Below are positions 25,435 to 35,030 of a stretch of 46,470 nt of DNA, piece after piece. A program made the translations under genes and the position numbers. Source of the stretch: Anabaena sp. CRKS33 (GTDB lineage Bacteria > Cyanobacteriota > Cyanobacteriia > Cyanobacteriales > Nostocaceae); contig LJOT01000005.1 of the NCBI GenBank assembly GCA_001672075.1, positions 1 through 46,470 on the forward strand, given 5' to 3'. Each line of letters begins with the position of its first letter. Within the stretch, counting starts at the first letter, position 1. The notes below the pieces were generated by a model. The model worked only from the letters and a program-made list of their open reading frames with translations, was not told where the DNA came from and searched no databases.

Positions 25435-27516
25435 TCAGGTAACACCAAAAACAATCACCAAGCCCAAAACAGCCCCAAAAACGATCAAGGCATAGAATTG
25501 AACCCGACCACTTTCCAGGTATTTCAAACCTTCACCACTGACAAGAGTAAAGAAACCCGTGAGATTAACAGCGCCGTCAACAACGCGGAAATCAACTTCC
25601 ATAACTTGTCTAGCCACACGACGCAAACCAAGAACAAAGACACGATGATAAATATCATCAAAGTACCATTTATTCAAGGATAAATCATAGAGTGGTTGAA
25701 TTTTAGAAGCGATCGCACTAGGATCAATTTTGCGAGCCAAATACATCAGCACTGCCAAAGTAATCCCAATTACAGAAACCGCCACAGAACTACCTGCCAT
25801 GATATAAAACTCATGGGGGTCAAATTCCGCAGCCTTTTCCAGAACTTCCGCCAAAGTTTCGCTAGGAGGAAAGATAAACTGCTCAAAATAATTGGCGTAG
25901 GGAGTACCCACCAAACCAATTAACATAGAAGGAATAGCCAAGACCACCAAGGGTAAACTCATAGTCCAAGGAGACTCATGAGGCTCATGGCTGTGGGAGT
26001 CATGGGAATGACTATCTAATTCTCCCTTTTTCATCGCCCCAGGACCGAAATTAGGGGCTAATTCTACTGTCCCTGATTTCTGTGCCAAAGCAGCAGCAGC
26101 ATTTTTGAGTTTTACCTTGATTTTCTCGTCATTACCCCGGAATTTACCTTCAAATGTTGAGAAATACATTCTAAACATATAAAAAGCTGTAATCCCTGCT
26201 GTCACCCAACCAATAAACCACAGGAAGGGGTTAGCAGCAAAGGCAGCGCCCAAAATTTCATCTTTTGACCAGAAACCGGCAAAGGGAGGAATCCCCGCAA
26301 TGGCCAAGCAACCAATCAAAAATGTGAAACCGGTCACGGGCATATATTTCCGCAGTCCGCCCATTAAGCGCATATCTTGCGCTAATACGGGATCATGACC
26401 AACAACTGCTTCCATGCCATGAATTACCGAACCAGAACCCAAGAATAACATCGCTTTAAAATAAGCGTGGGTCATGAGGTGGAATAATCCCGCACTATAA
26501 GCGCCCACACCCATGGCCATGACCATATAACCGAGTTGGGAAATGGTGGAATAAGCCAAACCCTTTTTAATGTCATTTTGGGTAATGGCGATAGTTGCCC
26601 CTAAAAACGCCGTAAATGCCCCAGTAAAAGCAATTACGTTCATTGCTGCTGGCACATTTTCAAATACTGGATACATCCGGGCAATTAGGAATACACCCGC
26701 TGCTACCATTGTAGCTGCGTGTATAAGAGCAGAAATTGGTGTAGGACCTTCCATAGCATCTGGTAGCCAGACATGGAGGGGGAATTGGGCTGATTTAGCC
26801 ACAGGTCCAAGGAAGACTAAAATCGCCAACACAATGGCGAGGAAATTGCTAATAGAGCCAGTTTCTACTAGGTTTGATAGGCGATCGCCCATCACCATAA
26901 AATCAAAGCTTCCTGTCGCCCAGAACAGCCCCAAAATGCCTAATAATAAACCGAAGTCACCGACCCGGTTTGTAACAAATGCTTTTTGGCAGGCCTCCGC
27001 TGCGGCTTTGCGGTCATACCAAAAGCCCACCAGGAGGTAGGAACACATCCCCACCAATTCCCAGAAAATGTAAACTTGTACCAGGTTGGGGCTGACCACC
27101 AAACCTAACATGGAAGAGCCAAATAAGCTGAGATAGGCATAAAACCGCACATATCCGGGGTCATGGGACATATACCCATCCGTGTAAATCATCACCAAAA
27201 CTGCGACTGTGGTGACAATGACCAGCATTAAGGCTGTAAGGTGGTCAATAGTGTAGCCCATAGTCAGGTGAAAATTTCCTGCTGCTGCCCATTCCAGGGT
27301 GCGGAGGTAAGGTGCATGGCCTTGAATTTGACTCCACAGCAAGGCCGACGACAGAACCATAGAAGCTCCCATGAGGGAGATAATGACTACAGCATTTAAT
27401 TGTCGCAGGCGGTTTGTCACCTGATTGATCGAGATTAGCCCTAGACCGACTAGCATTGCTCCCAAGAGAGGTAATACTGGAATCAGCCAGGCATACTGAT
27501 AGATTAATTCCATCAC
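25435..27516 (-). CDS. ndhF: NAD(P)H dehydrogenase (NDH-1) subunit 5
   Basis: 693 residues, a thylakoid multi-pass membrane protein of the proton-pumping arm of cyanobacterial NDH-1, which serves respiration and cyclic electron flow. Typical ND5 motifs are present: YTDGYMSHDPGYVRFYAYLS, FWELVGMCSYLLVGFWYDR, SAQFPLHVWLPDAMEGPTP and SALIHAATMVAAGVFL. A His-rich loop (DSHSHDSHSHEPHESPW, about 25970-26015) lies between later helices. The protein matches NdhF1 better than the CO2-uptake NdhF3/F4 by its lack of an ndhD/cup neighbour, but this is indirect. The start MMELIYQYAW is reasonable; a terminator follows. Confidence 0.95.
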   Translation of the reverse strand: MMELIYQYAWLIPVLPLLGAMLVGLGLISINQVTNRLRQLNAVVIISLMGASMVLSSALLWSQIQGHAPYLRTLEWAAAGNFHLTMGYTIDHLTALMLVIVTTVAVLVMIYTDGYMSHDPGYVRFYAYLSLFGSSMLGLVVSPNLVQVYIFWELVGMCSYLLVGFWYDRKAAAEACQKAFVTNRVGDFGLLLGILGLFWATGSFDFMVMGDRLSNLVETGSISNFLAIVLAILVFLGPVAKSAQFPLHVWLPDAMEGPTPISALIHAATMVAAGVFLIARMYPVFENVPAAMNVIAFTGAFTAFLGATIAITQNDIKKGLAYSTISQLGYMVMAMGVGAYSAGLFHLMTHAYFKAMLFLGSGSVIHGMEAVVGHDPVLAQDMRLMGGLRKYMPVTGFTFLIGCLAIAGIPPFAGFWSKDEILGAAFAANPFLWFIGWVTAGITAFYMFRMYFSTFEGKFRGNDEKIKVKLKNAAAALAQKSGTVELAPNFGPGAMKKGELDSHSHDSHSHEPHESPWTMSLPLVVLAIPSMLIGLVGTPYANYFEQFIFPPSETLAEVLEKAAEFDPHEFYIMAGSSVAVSVIGITLAVLMYLARKIDPSAIASKIQPLYDLSLNKWYFDDIYHRVFVLGLRRVARQVMEVDFRVVDGAVNLTGFFTLVSGEGLKYLESGRVQFYALIVFGAVLGLVIVFGVT

Positions 27517-27612
27517 TAACGCCTACTTTTAGAATTCTGTACAAACAAAGGGTGAGTTAACTGAAGAATCAGAACTGTTAGTAATTGTGACACAGACCCT
27601 TGAGGATAAAAT

Positions 27613-27640
27613 ACCCCACCCGATACCCTTTGAGTGGGGT
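27613..27640 (-). terminator. Probable terminator of the thioredoxin-like gene
   Basis: ACCCCAC (27613) pairs with GTGGGGT (27634) across 14 nt. On the minus strand the stem is followed by ATTTTATCC. It is about 175 bp past the thioredoxin-like stop and 97 bp before the ndhF start, so it may separate the two. Confidence 0.5.
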
Positions 27641-27815
27641 GTTAAGCATGGTTTTAGATTTAGGACTCACCAAGCACCAAATAAATTAAAATAGCTTACT
27701 GAGCCTACTGTACTGCTTACGCCTCTAAAATAGCCTAACAGTCAGCCTTGGGGCTATAAAATTTCTAAAAACTTCTGCTTTTTGTCTTTTGTTACTTACC
27801 CTTAGTCATATTTAA

Positions 27816-28202
27816 TTATACATTGTTGTATTCTAATTCGGCTGTTTTTATGCCAGTGTCAGTTTTCTTAGTGATGTTGTAAGTAAGTTGAATTGCTTCT
27901 AAGGCTTGACGTAAATCGTCTCTACCACAAAAACCCTCTAAGCGTTGCTTGACTATTCCTTTTTCAATTAGCAGTAAAGTCGGTAGGGATTTGAGGCGAT
28001 AGGTATTAGACAACTTGAAATTTTGATCAGCATTGACTCCGGCTAACTTAATTTCATCACCACATTGGGCTTGAAATTGCAATAAAAGCGGGTGAATAAC
28101 GCGACATAAAGCACACCAGGGTGCTTCAAAATAAACTAAAACGGGAACTGGAGATGCCAAAACTTCTTGATTAAATGTCCGTTCACTGACCGAAAACACC
28201 AT
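27816..28202 (-). CDS. Thioredoxin-like protein with WCALC active site
   Basis: 128 residues, a cytoplasmic thioredoxin fold. The active-site segment is YFEAPWCALCRVIHP (C30-A-L-C33) where ordinary thioredoxins have WCGPC. The cis-proline loop KSLPTLLLIEKG (P74) and VNADQNFKLSNTYRL are normal. The C-terminal 20 residues extend past the fold. The changed dipeptide should alter redox potential and partner choice; similar variants occur as cyanobacterial thioredoxin-domain paralogues. A single gene, with no partner reductase nearby. Confidence 0.85.
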   Translation of the reverse strand: MVFSVSERTFNQEVLASPVPVLVYFEAPWCALCRVIHPLLLQFQAQCGDEIKLAGVNADQNFKLSNTYRLKSLPTLLLIEKGIVKQRLEGFCGRDDLRQALEAIQLTYNITKKTDTGIKTAELEYNNV

Positions 28203-28650
28203 GATGCCTCTTGGAATATAAGGTTTTTATATGAAAACAAAAACAATGGTCAGTAGCAGCAATTGGTCAGTCATGAGAAGAACATCTGATTTTTAGATTT
28301 TTCTGTGAACAAATAAACCACCGTGAATGTCGCGCTGGCTGTTTTCAATGTTCAAATATTGATTGCTATTGACTGCTACTGCCCTATAAAACTTCGACAA
28401 TGCTGATAGCGTATATTGCTGTAGTTCATACATTGCTGTTTATTTCCCGTTTTTACTAAGGTAGAAAGCTACTTATTGTTGACGGGGATAAATTCTGCCC
28501 AAGACTGAGGAACAAATCCTTTTTCCCACCTTAGTGAAAAACAGTCTTATGATAGATGCTGAAATTTATCCTACATTGTTTTGGTAGCAAGTGATGATCA
28601 CAAACTTTTATTAAATTTATATTTTTGTTGATCTTGGGGATCACAGTAAA
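28203..28650. other. Intergenic region without recognised gene
   Basis: 448 bp between two minus-strand genes. ACTAAGGT (about 28457) and ACCTTAGT (about 28529) are complementary but 60-70 bp apart and may be chance. The left part should hold the promoter of the thioredoxin-like gene. No reading frame with a ribosome site was found. Confidence 0.5.
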
Positions 28651-29364
28651 CTACCACATTATCCTACTTGTTGCCACGAATAACAAGGGGTGAGACCACC
28701 ATAATAAACCAGTAAAAATAGCAACTCCTAAATAAGCAGGACGCAGAAATTCCTGCCAGTTTAAGGATTGACGGCCATCAATAATTGCTTGAAAAGGAAT
28801 AATAGAAGTCCGCTGCTTGAGAAGTGCAAAGGCTTCTCCATAGCGTTGACTTAAACGCCGATCTCCATGCCATACTCCAAAGAGGTGATGTAGTATCAGA
28901 CCTATTGAGGTAACAAGAGTGAAGCTAGTACCTAACCAGAGAGTATGGGCTACACACCAAATTATCTGTCCCACCATTTGCGGGTGACGGGTAATACGGA
29001 TAATCCCTGTTTCATAAAGATGAACTTGGGGCTTTTGAATAGCGGCAATTTCTAGTAAATTGAAGGTAGCAGGATATAAAAACAAAAAAGATATAGCAGA
29101 TAATACCCAAACTAATGTTCTTATCCCCGGAATACCTTGCACCTGCCAAAGTTGCCATCCATCATAACGATGATTAAAAAAGTAAACAATTAATAGCACA
29201 GCCAAGGGTAAGCTAATTAATGCAAATAAAATGCGATAAAGCCGCGGTCCAATGTATTTTTCTGCCCAAGGACGCACAGCAGCGCCTCCACTATGGGCAA
29301 TTGCAAAAACTAATTGTAACCCTAGTATGACAAAATGACTGGGAGTAAACCAAGAATTGGGCAT
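28651..29364 (-). CDS. NnrU / Z-ISO family integral membrane protein
   Basis: 237 residues with about six membrane helices. Family marks are AIAHSGGAAVRPWAEKYIG near the N terminus and TRHPQMVGQIIWCVAHTLW in the middle; conserved histidines in these segments ligate heme in the plant enzyme. The family includes NnrU and the 15-cis-zeta-carotene isomerase Z-ISO. In a photosynthetic organism, zeta-carotene isomerisation is a plausible role, but sequence reading alone does not separate it from other NnrU-like proteins. It is divergent from rbcR. No carotenoid gene is adjacent. Confidence 0.75.
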   Translation of the reverse strand: MPNSWFTPSHFVILGLQLVFAIAHSGGAAVRPWAEKYIGPRLYRILFALISLPLAVLLIVYFFNHRYDGWQLWQVQGIPGIRTLVWVLSAISFLFLYPATFNLLEIAAIQKPQVHLYETGIIRITRHPQMVGQIIWCVAHTLWLGTSFTLVTSIGLILHHLFGVWHGDRRLSQRYGEAFALLKQRTSIIPFQAIIDGRQSLNWQEFLRPAYLGVAIFTGLLWWSHPLLFVATSRIMW

Positions 29365-29598
29365 GATAGATAAAACTCAATTTAACATTCTCAAAAACGA
29401 AAGAAGTTACTATTTATGGGTAAACATCTTGAATTTTAACAGATTATACACGAAAGGATTTCTGTCAATATGTTGTGGTAAGTGTTTTAGTTAGTTCTTT
29501 AAATTTAACTATTGCCTAAATTATGACTAGTCACAAAGCTACTCGCCCCGATTTATTTTTCCAGCTACTCATACATCCACATTTCTGGGTTAAGCCTT

Positions 29599-30612
29599 AT
29601 GTCTGACCTTCCTTTTACATTAGATCAGTTACGTATTCTCAAAGCTATCGCCCAAGAAGGGAGTTTTAAGCGGGCTGCTGATAGTCTTTATGTCTCCCAA
29701 CCGGCTGTCAGTTTACAAGTTCAAAACCTGGAAAGGCAATTGGATGTTCCTATATTTGACAGGGGAGGCCGTCGCGCTCAATTAACAGAGGCGGGACATC
29801 TACTCCTGAGTTATGGGGAAAAAATCCTCAGTTTATGTCAGGAAACCTGTCGCGCTATTGAGGATTTGCAAAATCTTCAAGGTGGTACATTAATTGTCGG
29901 CGCGTCCCAAACCACTGGTACTTATCTTTTACCAAAAATGATCGGCTTATTCCGACAAAAGTATCCAGATGTGGCTGTGCAATTGCACGTCCATTCTACC
30001 AGACGCACCGCTTGGAGTGTTGCCAATGGCCAGATTGATCTGGCGATTATTGGTGGGGAAATTCCCGCTGAATTGGGAGAGTCTTTAAAAACTATTCCTT
30101 ATGCTGAGGATGAATTGGCACTCATTTTACCCACGTCCCATCCCTTTGCTAAATTAGAAACAATCCAAAAAGAAGACCTATATAAACTACAATTCATTGC
30201 TCTCGATTCCCAATCAACCATCCGCAAAGTTATTGACCAGGTGCTGGCACGTTGTAATATTGACACCAGGCGGTTTAAGTTGGAAATGGAACTTAATTCC
30301 ATAGAAGCAATTAAAAATGCTGTCCAGTCTGGCTTGGGTGCTGCTTTTGTCTCTACTTCTGCCATTGCTAAAGAACTACAAATGGGTGTTCTCCATCATG
30401 CACCTATCCAAGATGTTGTGGTAAAGCGCACACTTTGGTTAATATTTAACCCTAGCCGTTATAGATCCAAAGCAGCGGAGGCTTTTAGTCAGGAGATATT
30501 ACCTGAGTTTGCTAACCCGGTTTGGATTCAGGATATGTTAAAGTTAACACAAATGGATTTAGTAGTAAACACATTGGATTTAGCAGCACCTAACCCTACT
30601 GATGGCAGTTAA
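29599..30612 (+). CDS. rbcR: LysR-type transcriptional regulator, RbcR type
   Basis: 337 residues. The winged helix-turn-helix is at ~6-65 ([40 protein letters not shown]), and the effector domain follows ([39 protein letters not shown]). The N terminus and the [18 protein letters not shown] segment match RbcR/CmpR/NdhR-type regulators of cyanobacteria and plastids that control rubisco and inorganic carbon genes. RbcR is the best match, being the form present in all cyanobacteria; CmpR or NdhR paralogues cannot be fully excluded. It is divergent from the Z-ISO-like gene, with which it might share control. Confidence 0.8.
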   Translation: MSDLPFTLDQLRILKAIAQEGSFKRAADSLYVSQPAVSLQVQNLERQLDVPIFDRGGRRAQLTEAGHLLLSYGEKILSLCQETCRAIEDLQNLQGGTLIVGASQTTGTYLLPKMIGLFRQKYPDVAVQLHVHSTRRTAWSVANGQIDLAIIGGEIPAELGESLKTIPYAEDELALILPTSHPFAKLETIQKEDLYKLQFIALDSQSTIRKVIDQVLARCNIDTRRFKLEMELNSIEAIKNAVQSGLGAAFVSTSAIAKELQMGVLHHAPIQDVVVKRTLWLIFNPSRYRSKAAEAFSQEILPEFANPVWIQDMLKLTQMDLVVNTLDLAAPNPTDGS

Positions 30613-30752
30613 ACCATTCCAGTATCATTAGATTAATTACTAATGACTACTGGACTAAATCGGACTTAATTTAATACTGCATAAATACCTAACTTACAGT
30701 AATGATCCAGTTTAAATGCGTAACAGCTTAATCACCACTGACTAAAGATAAT

Positions 30753-32132
30753 ATGCAAGTCCACTGCACTCGTCCCCACTGTCAACGTCCTGAAAATCAC
30801 TTTGCTGATTTAGATGATATTCAAACATTAAAAACAGTACAGCAGAAATATTGTATTACCTGCGGTATGCCGCTGATTTTACGTGACCGATATTTGCCAA
30901 TTAAACTGTTAGGTCAGGGGGGTTTTGGTGCGGCTTTTTTAGCAATTGACCGCGATACTCCCAGCTTGCGTCAATGTGTGATTAAACAATTTCAGCCCAG
31001 CAGTAATTTAACAGAAGAAGCCTTAGAAAAAGCCAAAATTCTGTTTGCACAAGAAGCAGAAGTTTTAGAAGCAATAGGTAATGAACATTCCCAAATACCT
31101 AATTTATTTGCTTTTTTTACGATTACAGTTCCCAGTTTACAAAACTTACAAATAAATAAACCGGAGCAGTTTTTTTATTTAGTTCAGGAATATATTCATG
31201 GGCAAACTTTAGAAGAAGAATTAATTCAACAGGGCAATTTTTCTGAACAAAAAGTGCTGGAAATACTCAAAGAAATTCTCCCAGTTCTCCAGTTTATTCA
31301 TGACAAAAATATTATCCATAGAGATCTTAAACCTTCCAATATTATGCGTCGTCGTGATGGTAAGCTCTTTTTACTAGATTTCGGTGCAGTTAAGTTAATT
31401 GCTAATGCGTCCCCTAGTTCTACGGGCATTTATTCCTTAGGATTTGCACCTCCAGAACAAATGAACAGTAGTCAAGTATTTCCATCTACGGATTTGTATG
31501 CTTTAGCTGTTACTATACTGACATTACTGACAGGTCAAGAAAGCACTAAGCTATTTAATGCCTATACAAATCAATGGCAATGGCGGGCGCAAATCACCCT
31601 GAAACCGCGACTGGCAGATATTTTAGATAAAATGCTCCTACCTGCTGCTAGTGAGCGTTTTCAGTCAGCACAGGCGGTGCTAGAGGCTCTTTTTCCTCCC
31701 TCGGTTGCACCAACAACATCATCACAATTGCCAACTCAACCACCTAAACCACAACCAATTCAGCCCCAAGGATCAAATCAACCAACTTTTACTATTTGGG
31801 AATTATTATCTGGGGCTGCTTTTAGTGGGTTTGAAGGGGCATTAATTGCGATCGCTTTTTTCAGTTTATCCAAAAATATTCCCATCACTTTCATAATTTC
31901 TGTTGTGATTTTAAGTGGTTTAATTTTTGCTCAAACTAGACGCTGGCTGGAAAAATTTGATTTGCTAATTATCCCCGCAATCAGTTTGACAATTATATTT
32001 TTTATCCCTTATGTACGAGGAGGTATTGGTATTGAGCAAATAATTATTTTAGCTGTGGCTGCGGCGTTAATTTCGATGATATCAACAACCTTATTTAAGC
32101 TCATTTATAAATTATTATCTTCCCTGCTTTAG
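30753..32132 (+). CDS. Serine/threonine protein kinase with N-terminal 4-Cys motif and C-terminal membrane helices
   Basis: 459 residues. A small zinc-ribbon-like head has C5, C10, C34 and C37 (HCTRPHCQRP, YCITCGMPL), a feature of many cyanobacterial kinases. The kinase domain is intact: GQGGFGAAF loop (54-62), Lys78 in CVIKQF, catalytic HRDLKPSN (D191) and DFG at 209-211. The catalytic domain ends near residue 310. A Pro/Gln linker (QLPTQPPKPQPIQPQ) leads to about three to four hydrophobic helices. It would be anchored in the membrane with the kinase in the cytoplasm. Two solute-binding proteins follow closely on the same strand. Confidence 0.9.
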   Translation: MQVHCTRPHCQRPENHFADLDDIQTLKTVQQKYCITCGMPLILRDRYLPIKLLGQGGFGAAFLAIDRDTPSLRQCVIKQFQPSSNLTEEALEKAKILFAQEAEVLEAIGNEHSQIPNLFAFFTITVPSLQNLQINKPEQFFYLVQEYIHGQTLEEELIQQGNFSEQKVLEILKEILPVLQFIHDKNIIHRDLKPSNIMRRRDGKLFLLDFGAVKLIANASPSSTGIYSLGFAPPEQMNSSQVFPSTDLYALAVTILTLLTGQESTKLFNAYTNQWQWRAQITLKPRLADILDKMLLPAASERFQSAQAVLEALFPPSVAPTTSSQLPTQPPKPQPIQPQGSNQPTFTIWELLSGAAFSGFEGALIAIAFFSLSKNIPITFIISVVILSGLIFAQTRRWLEKFDLLIIPAISLTIIFFIPYVRGGIGIEQIIILAVAAALISMISTTLFKLIYKLLSSLL

Positions 32133-32165
32133 AAAAAATATCCTTAACCCCAAAACCACAAACTT

Positions 32166-33209
32166 ATGTCTCCCAAAAAAGAAACTCTCCCACTTTTTTT
32201 ATCTCTGATTGCTACCATTAGTTTAATATTCGGTGGTTCATGGTTTTTAATGGAACGTTGGGCAAAAATTAGTTCAAATACGACATCTAATTCTAGTAGT
32301 AATAATTCTCAAAACTTATCTTCTAATTCAGTAACTAGTTGCAACGTCCCTAATCTTCCCCAAGGGATTTTTAGTTATGGTGGTAGTACCACCTGGGCTA
32401 CTATTCGTAAAGACCTAGATTCTGTACTACAAAGAATTTGTCCTCAGTTTGTTTTACGCTACACACAACCACCTTTTGATAAACCAGGTTCGGGAACTGG
32501 GATTAAAATGTTGATAGACAATCAACTTGCTTTTTCTCAATCTTCTCGTTCCATTAAATCAGAGGAAAACAGCCAAGCACAACAAAAAGGATTCACATTA
32601 AAAGAAATTCCCGTAGCAATTGACGGTATTGCGATCGCAGTTAATCATAACTTAAATATTCCCGGATTAACCACTGCCCAGATTAAAGATATTTACACTG
32701 GTAAAATTACTAACTGGCAAAAATTAGGTGGGGCAAATTTACCTATTATTCCCTTATCTCGCAGTCAAGAAGCCGGTGGTACAGTAGATTTTTTTATCGA
32801 ATATGTTCTCAACAAAGATAAATTTGGTAACAATGTTAGTTACATTGGTACAACCACAGAAGCAATCAGAAAAATAGCCAATACTCCGGGGGGAATTTAT
32901 TACGGTTCTGCGCCTGAAATCGTCCCTCAATGTACCGTTAAATCCCTACCAGTTGGACGAACCAAGGATCAATATTTCACACCTTATCAACAACCAGAAA
33001 TAGCTCAGTCTCAATGTCCAAATCAGCGCAACCAGTTGAACACCGAGAATTTTCGCAATGGAAATTACCCAATCACCCGCAACTTATTTGTGATTATCAA
33101 ACAAAATGGTCAATCAGATCAACAAGCTGGAGAAGCTTATGCAAATTGGTTATTAACACCTCAAGGTCAAGAACTGATTGAAAAGACTGGGTTTGTGAGC
33201 ATCAAATGA
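32166..33209 (+). CDS. PstS-like phosphate-binding-family protein with N-terminal membrane anchor
   Basis: 347 residues. One membrane helix (LPLFLSLIATISLIFGGSWFL) and a Ser/Asn-rich linker precede a type II periplasmic binding domain of the PstS/phosphate-binding-like family: FSYGGSTTWATI, SQSSRSIKSEE, VAIDGIAIAVNHNLNIPGLT, LSRSQEAGGTVDFFIEYVL. There is no lipobox, so it is held by the helix. It begins 33 bp after the kinase stop. No PstC, PstA or PstB is near. In such clusters the binding protein may act as an extracytoplasmic sensor; this is inference from context. Confidence 0.8.
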   Translation: MSPKKETLPLFLSLIATISLIFGGSWFLMERWAKISSNTTSNSSSNNSQNLSSNSVTSCNVPNLPQGIFSYGGSTTWATIRKDLDSVLQRICPQFVLRYTQPPFDKPGSGTGIKMLIDNQLAFSQSSRSIKSEENSQAQQKGFTLKEIPVAIDGIAIAVNHNLNIPGLTTAQIKDIYTGKITNWQKLGGANLPIIPLSRSQEAGGTVDFFIEYVLNKDKFGNNVSYIGTTTEAIRKIANTPGGIYYGSAPEIVPQCTVKSLPVGRTKDQYFTPYQQPEIAQSQCPNQRNQLNTENFRNGNYPITRNLFVIIKQNGQSDQQAGEAYANWLLTPQGQELIEKTGFVSIK

Positions 33210-33331
33210 GCTTTATACCTGACCCTAAATCTTGTGGTGCGGGCATCTTGCCCGCTATAATTATCCAAATCTTGCCCGCTATAATTATACAAATTAAATG
33301 CAGTACAGTTGACGACCATCAGAAAAAACTT
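33206..33331 (+). repeat. Dispersed GCGGGC..GCCCGC repeat and 24-bp tandem duplication at the 5' end of the next gene
   Basis: GTGCGGGCATCTTGCCCGCT (33238-33257) is a hairpin element widely dispersed in Nostocales. Its right part plus flank, CTTGCCCGCTATAATTATCC plus AAAT, is duplicated in tandem at 33247-33270 and 33271-33294 with one mismatch. It is open in frame with the downstream binding-protein gene from an ATG at 33206 that overlaps the PstS-like stop codon. Confidence 0.75.
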
Positions 33332-34753
33332 ATGAAATGGAAAGGCAGAATACTCCCTATTATTTTCATACCCCTACTTCTAGGGTTTGGTTATTGGTGT
33401 TTTTTCATTATTGTTACTAATCCGAAATCCTCTGATAATTTAGCAATAAATAGTGAAAATAAGCTGAATTCTCATCAATGGAAAGACCGAAATCAATCAA
33501 TTGCACAACGAATTAGTTTTGGAGAAAAAATTTTAATTTCTGATGATATTTTACCAGATAAAAAAGATGTTGCTAAGGCTATTTTGGATAAAAATTATCA
33601 GCAAGCAATCACTAATTTAACATCATCTCTAAAAATCAAACCCAATGACCCAGAGGCACTGATTTATCTGAATAATGCCCGCATTGGCTCTAGTAAAAGC
33701 TATACCCTTGTTGTCTCTACACCTATTGGTAATGACCCGAATACGGCATTAGAAATACTGCGTGGTGTTGCACAAGCTCAAAATGAAATTAATACTGCTG
33801 GGGGAGTAAAGGGAGTACCGTTAAAAGTAGGTATAGCTAATGATGACGATGATCAGAAAATATGTCAACAGGTAGCCACAGCCTTGGTAGAAAACCCCGA
33901 AGTTTTAGGAGTAATTGGACATTATAGCAGTGACGCAACATTGGCTGCCGGGAAGGTTTATAATGATGGAAAACTAGTAGCTATTTCCCCTACTAGTAGT
34001 TCTGTGAAAATTTCCAATTTTAGTCCCTACGTTTTTCGCACATTACCTAGTGATTTTGTCGCGGCCAGAGCTTTAGCTAATTATATGGTGAAAACTTTGG
34101 CGAAAAAAAATGCAGCAGTTTTTTATAATTCTCAAAGCAACTACAGTCAGTCATTAAAATCTGAGTTTGTTTCTTCTGTTTCTTTGGAGGGTAGACAAAT
34201 ATCAGGTGAGTTTGATTTATCTAAAGCTGATTTTAGCCCTTCATCTAGCATCGAAAAAGCATTTAAACAAGGTGCGGAAGTTTTAATGTTAGCCCCTAAT
34301 AGTCAAACCCTGGATAAAGCATTACAAGTAGTGCAACTCAATCAAAAACGTCTCATTTTACTCGGTGGTGATGATGTTTATAGCCTCAAAACTCTAGAAA
34401 TTGCCACAGAACAAGCATTAGCCATGGTAGTGGCTGTTCCTTGGCATATTAATGGCAATCCTAATTCCCCATTTCCAGCCCAATCTAGAAAGTTATGGGG
34501 TAGTGATGTAAATTGGCGTACAGCAACTGCTTATGATGCTACAAAAGCCTTTATCGCCGCGTTAGCAACTAATCCCAGTCGTTCTGGAATTCAAAAAACA
34601 CTACTTTCATCAGACTTTTCCACCAGTGGCGCTGCCGGTTCAATTAGTTTTTTACCGTCGGGAGATCGGAATACCCCAGTCCAACTAGTAAAAATTGTCC
34701 GTGGTAATCGCTCCCGGACTGGGTACGACTTTGAGCCGATTTTGGAAAAATAG
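33332..34753 (+). CDS. ABC-type substrate-binding protein (branched-chain amino acid / Peripla_BP_6 type) with membrane anchor
   Basis: 473 residues from ATG 33332. An earlier in-frame ATG at 33206 would add 42 residues encoded by a dispersed repeat, so the later start, which begins directly with a membrane helix (ILPIIFIPLLLGFGYWCFF), is preferred. Residues ~75-115 look TPR-like (AILDKNYQQAITNLTSSLKI, KPNDPEALIYLNNA). The rest is a type I binding fold (LVVSTPIGNDPNTALEILRG, INTAGGVKGVPLKVGIANDD, VLGVIGHYSSDATLAAGKVY). It is adjacent to the PstS-like and kinase genes, with no permease. A role as a membrane-tethered sensor is possible. Confidence 0.75.
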   Translation: MKWKGRILPIIFIPLLLGFGYWCFFIIVTNPKSSDNLAINSENKLNSHQWKDRNQSIAQRISFGEKILISDDILPDKKDVAKAILDKNYQQAITNLTSSLKIKPNDPEALIYLNNARIGSSKSYTLVVSTPIGNDPNTALEILRGVAQAQNEINTAGGVKGVPLKVGIANDDDDQKICQQVATALVENPEVLGVIGHYSSDATLAAGKVYNDGKLVAISPTSSSVKISNFSPYVFRTLPSDFVAARALANYMVKTLAKKNAAVFYNSQSNYSQSLKSEFVSSVSLEGRQISGEFDLSKADFSPSSSIEKAFKQGAEVLMLAPNSQTLDKALQVVQLNQKRLILLGGDDVYSLKTLEIATEQALAMVVAVPWHINGNPNSPFPAQSRKLWGSDVNWRTATAYDATKAFIAALATNPSRSGIQKTLLSSDFSTSGAAGSISFLPSGDRNTPVQLVKIVRGNRSRTGYDFEPILEK

Positions 34754-35030
34754 AAACACTGGCGGAAAAACCCATTATAGGCTATTGAGCATTTCAACTC
34801 TATAGGAATACTTGGCCAATTTTTAACTGAATCAATTCCAGTTAAATTCTGATGATACCCGATTACCCGAAAATTCTTTAACTATCACAGATTGGTGAAA
34901 ATTAGGAGCAGGTTCAGGAACTAATTACCCAAGATTGGTTTATCAAAATCCACTGATACCTGCTATTGGTGTGTCCGAGAGTGGCAAGCTCTCAGGTAAC
35001 ATTGATCAAGCTGCTCTTTCGAGATTTGAA

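Noticed and set aside
26570..27040. 156-codon plus-strand frame
   Set aside because: Antisense to ndhF and with no family resemblance.
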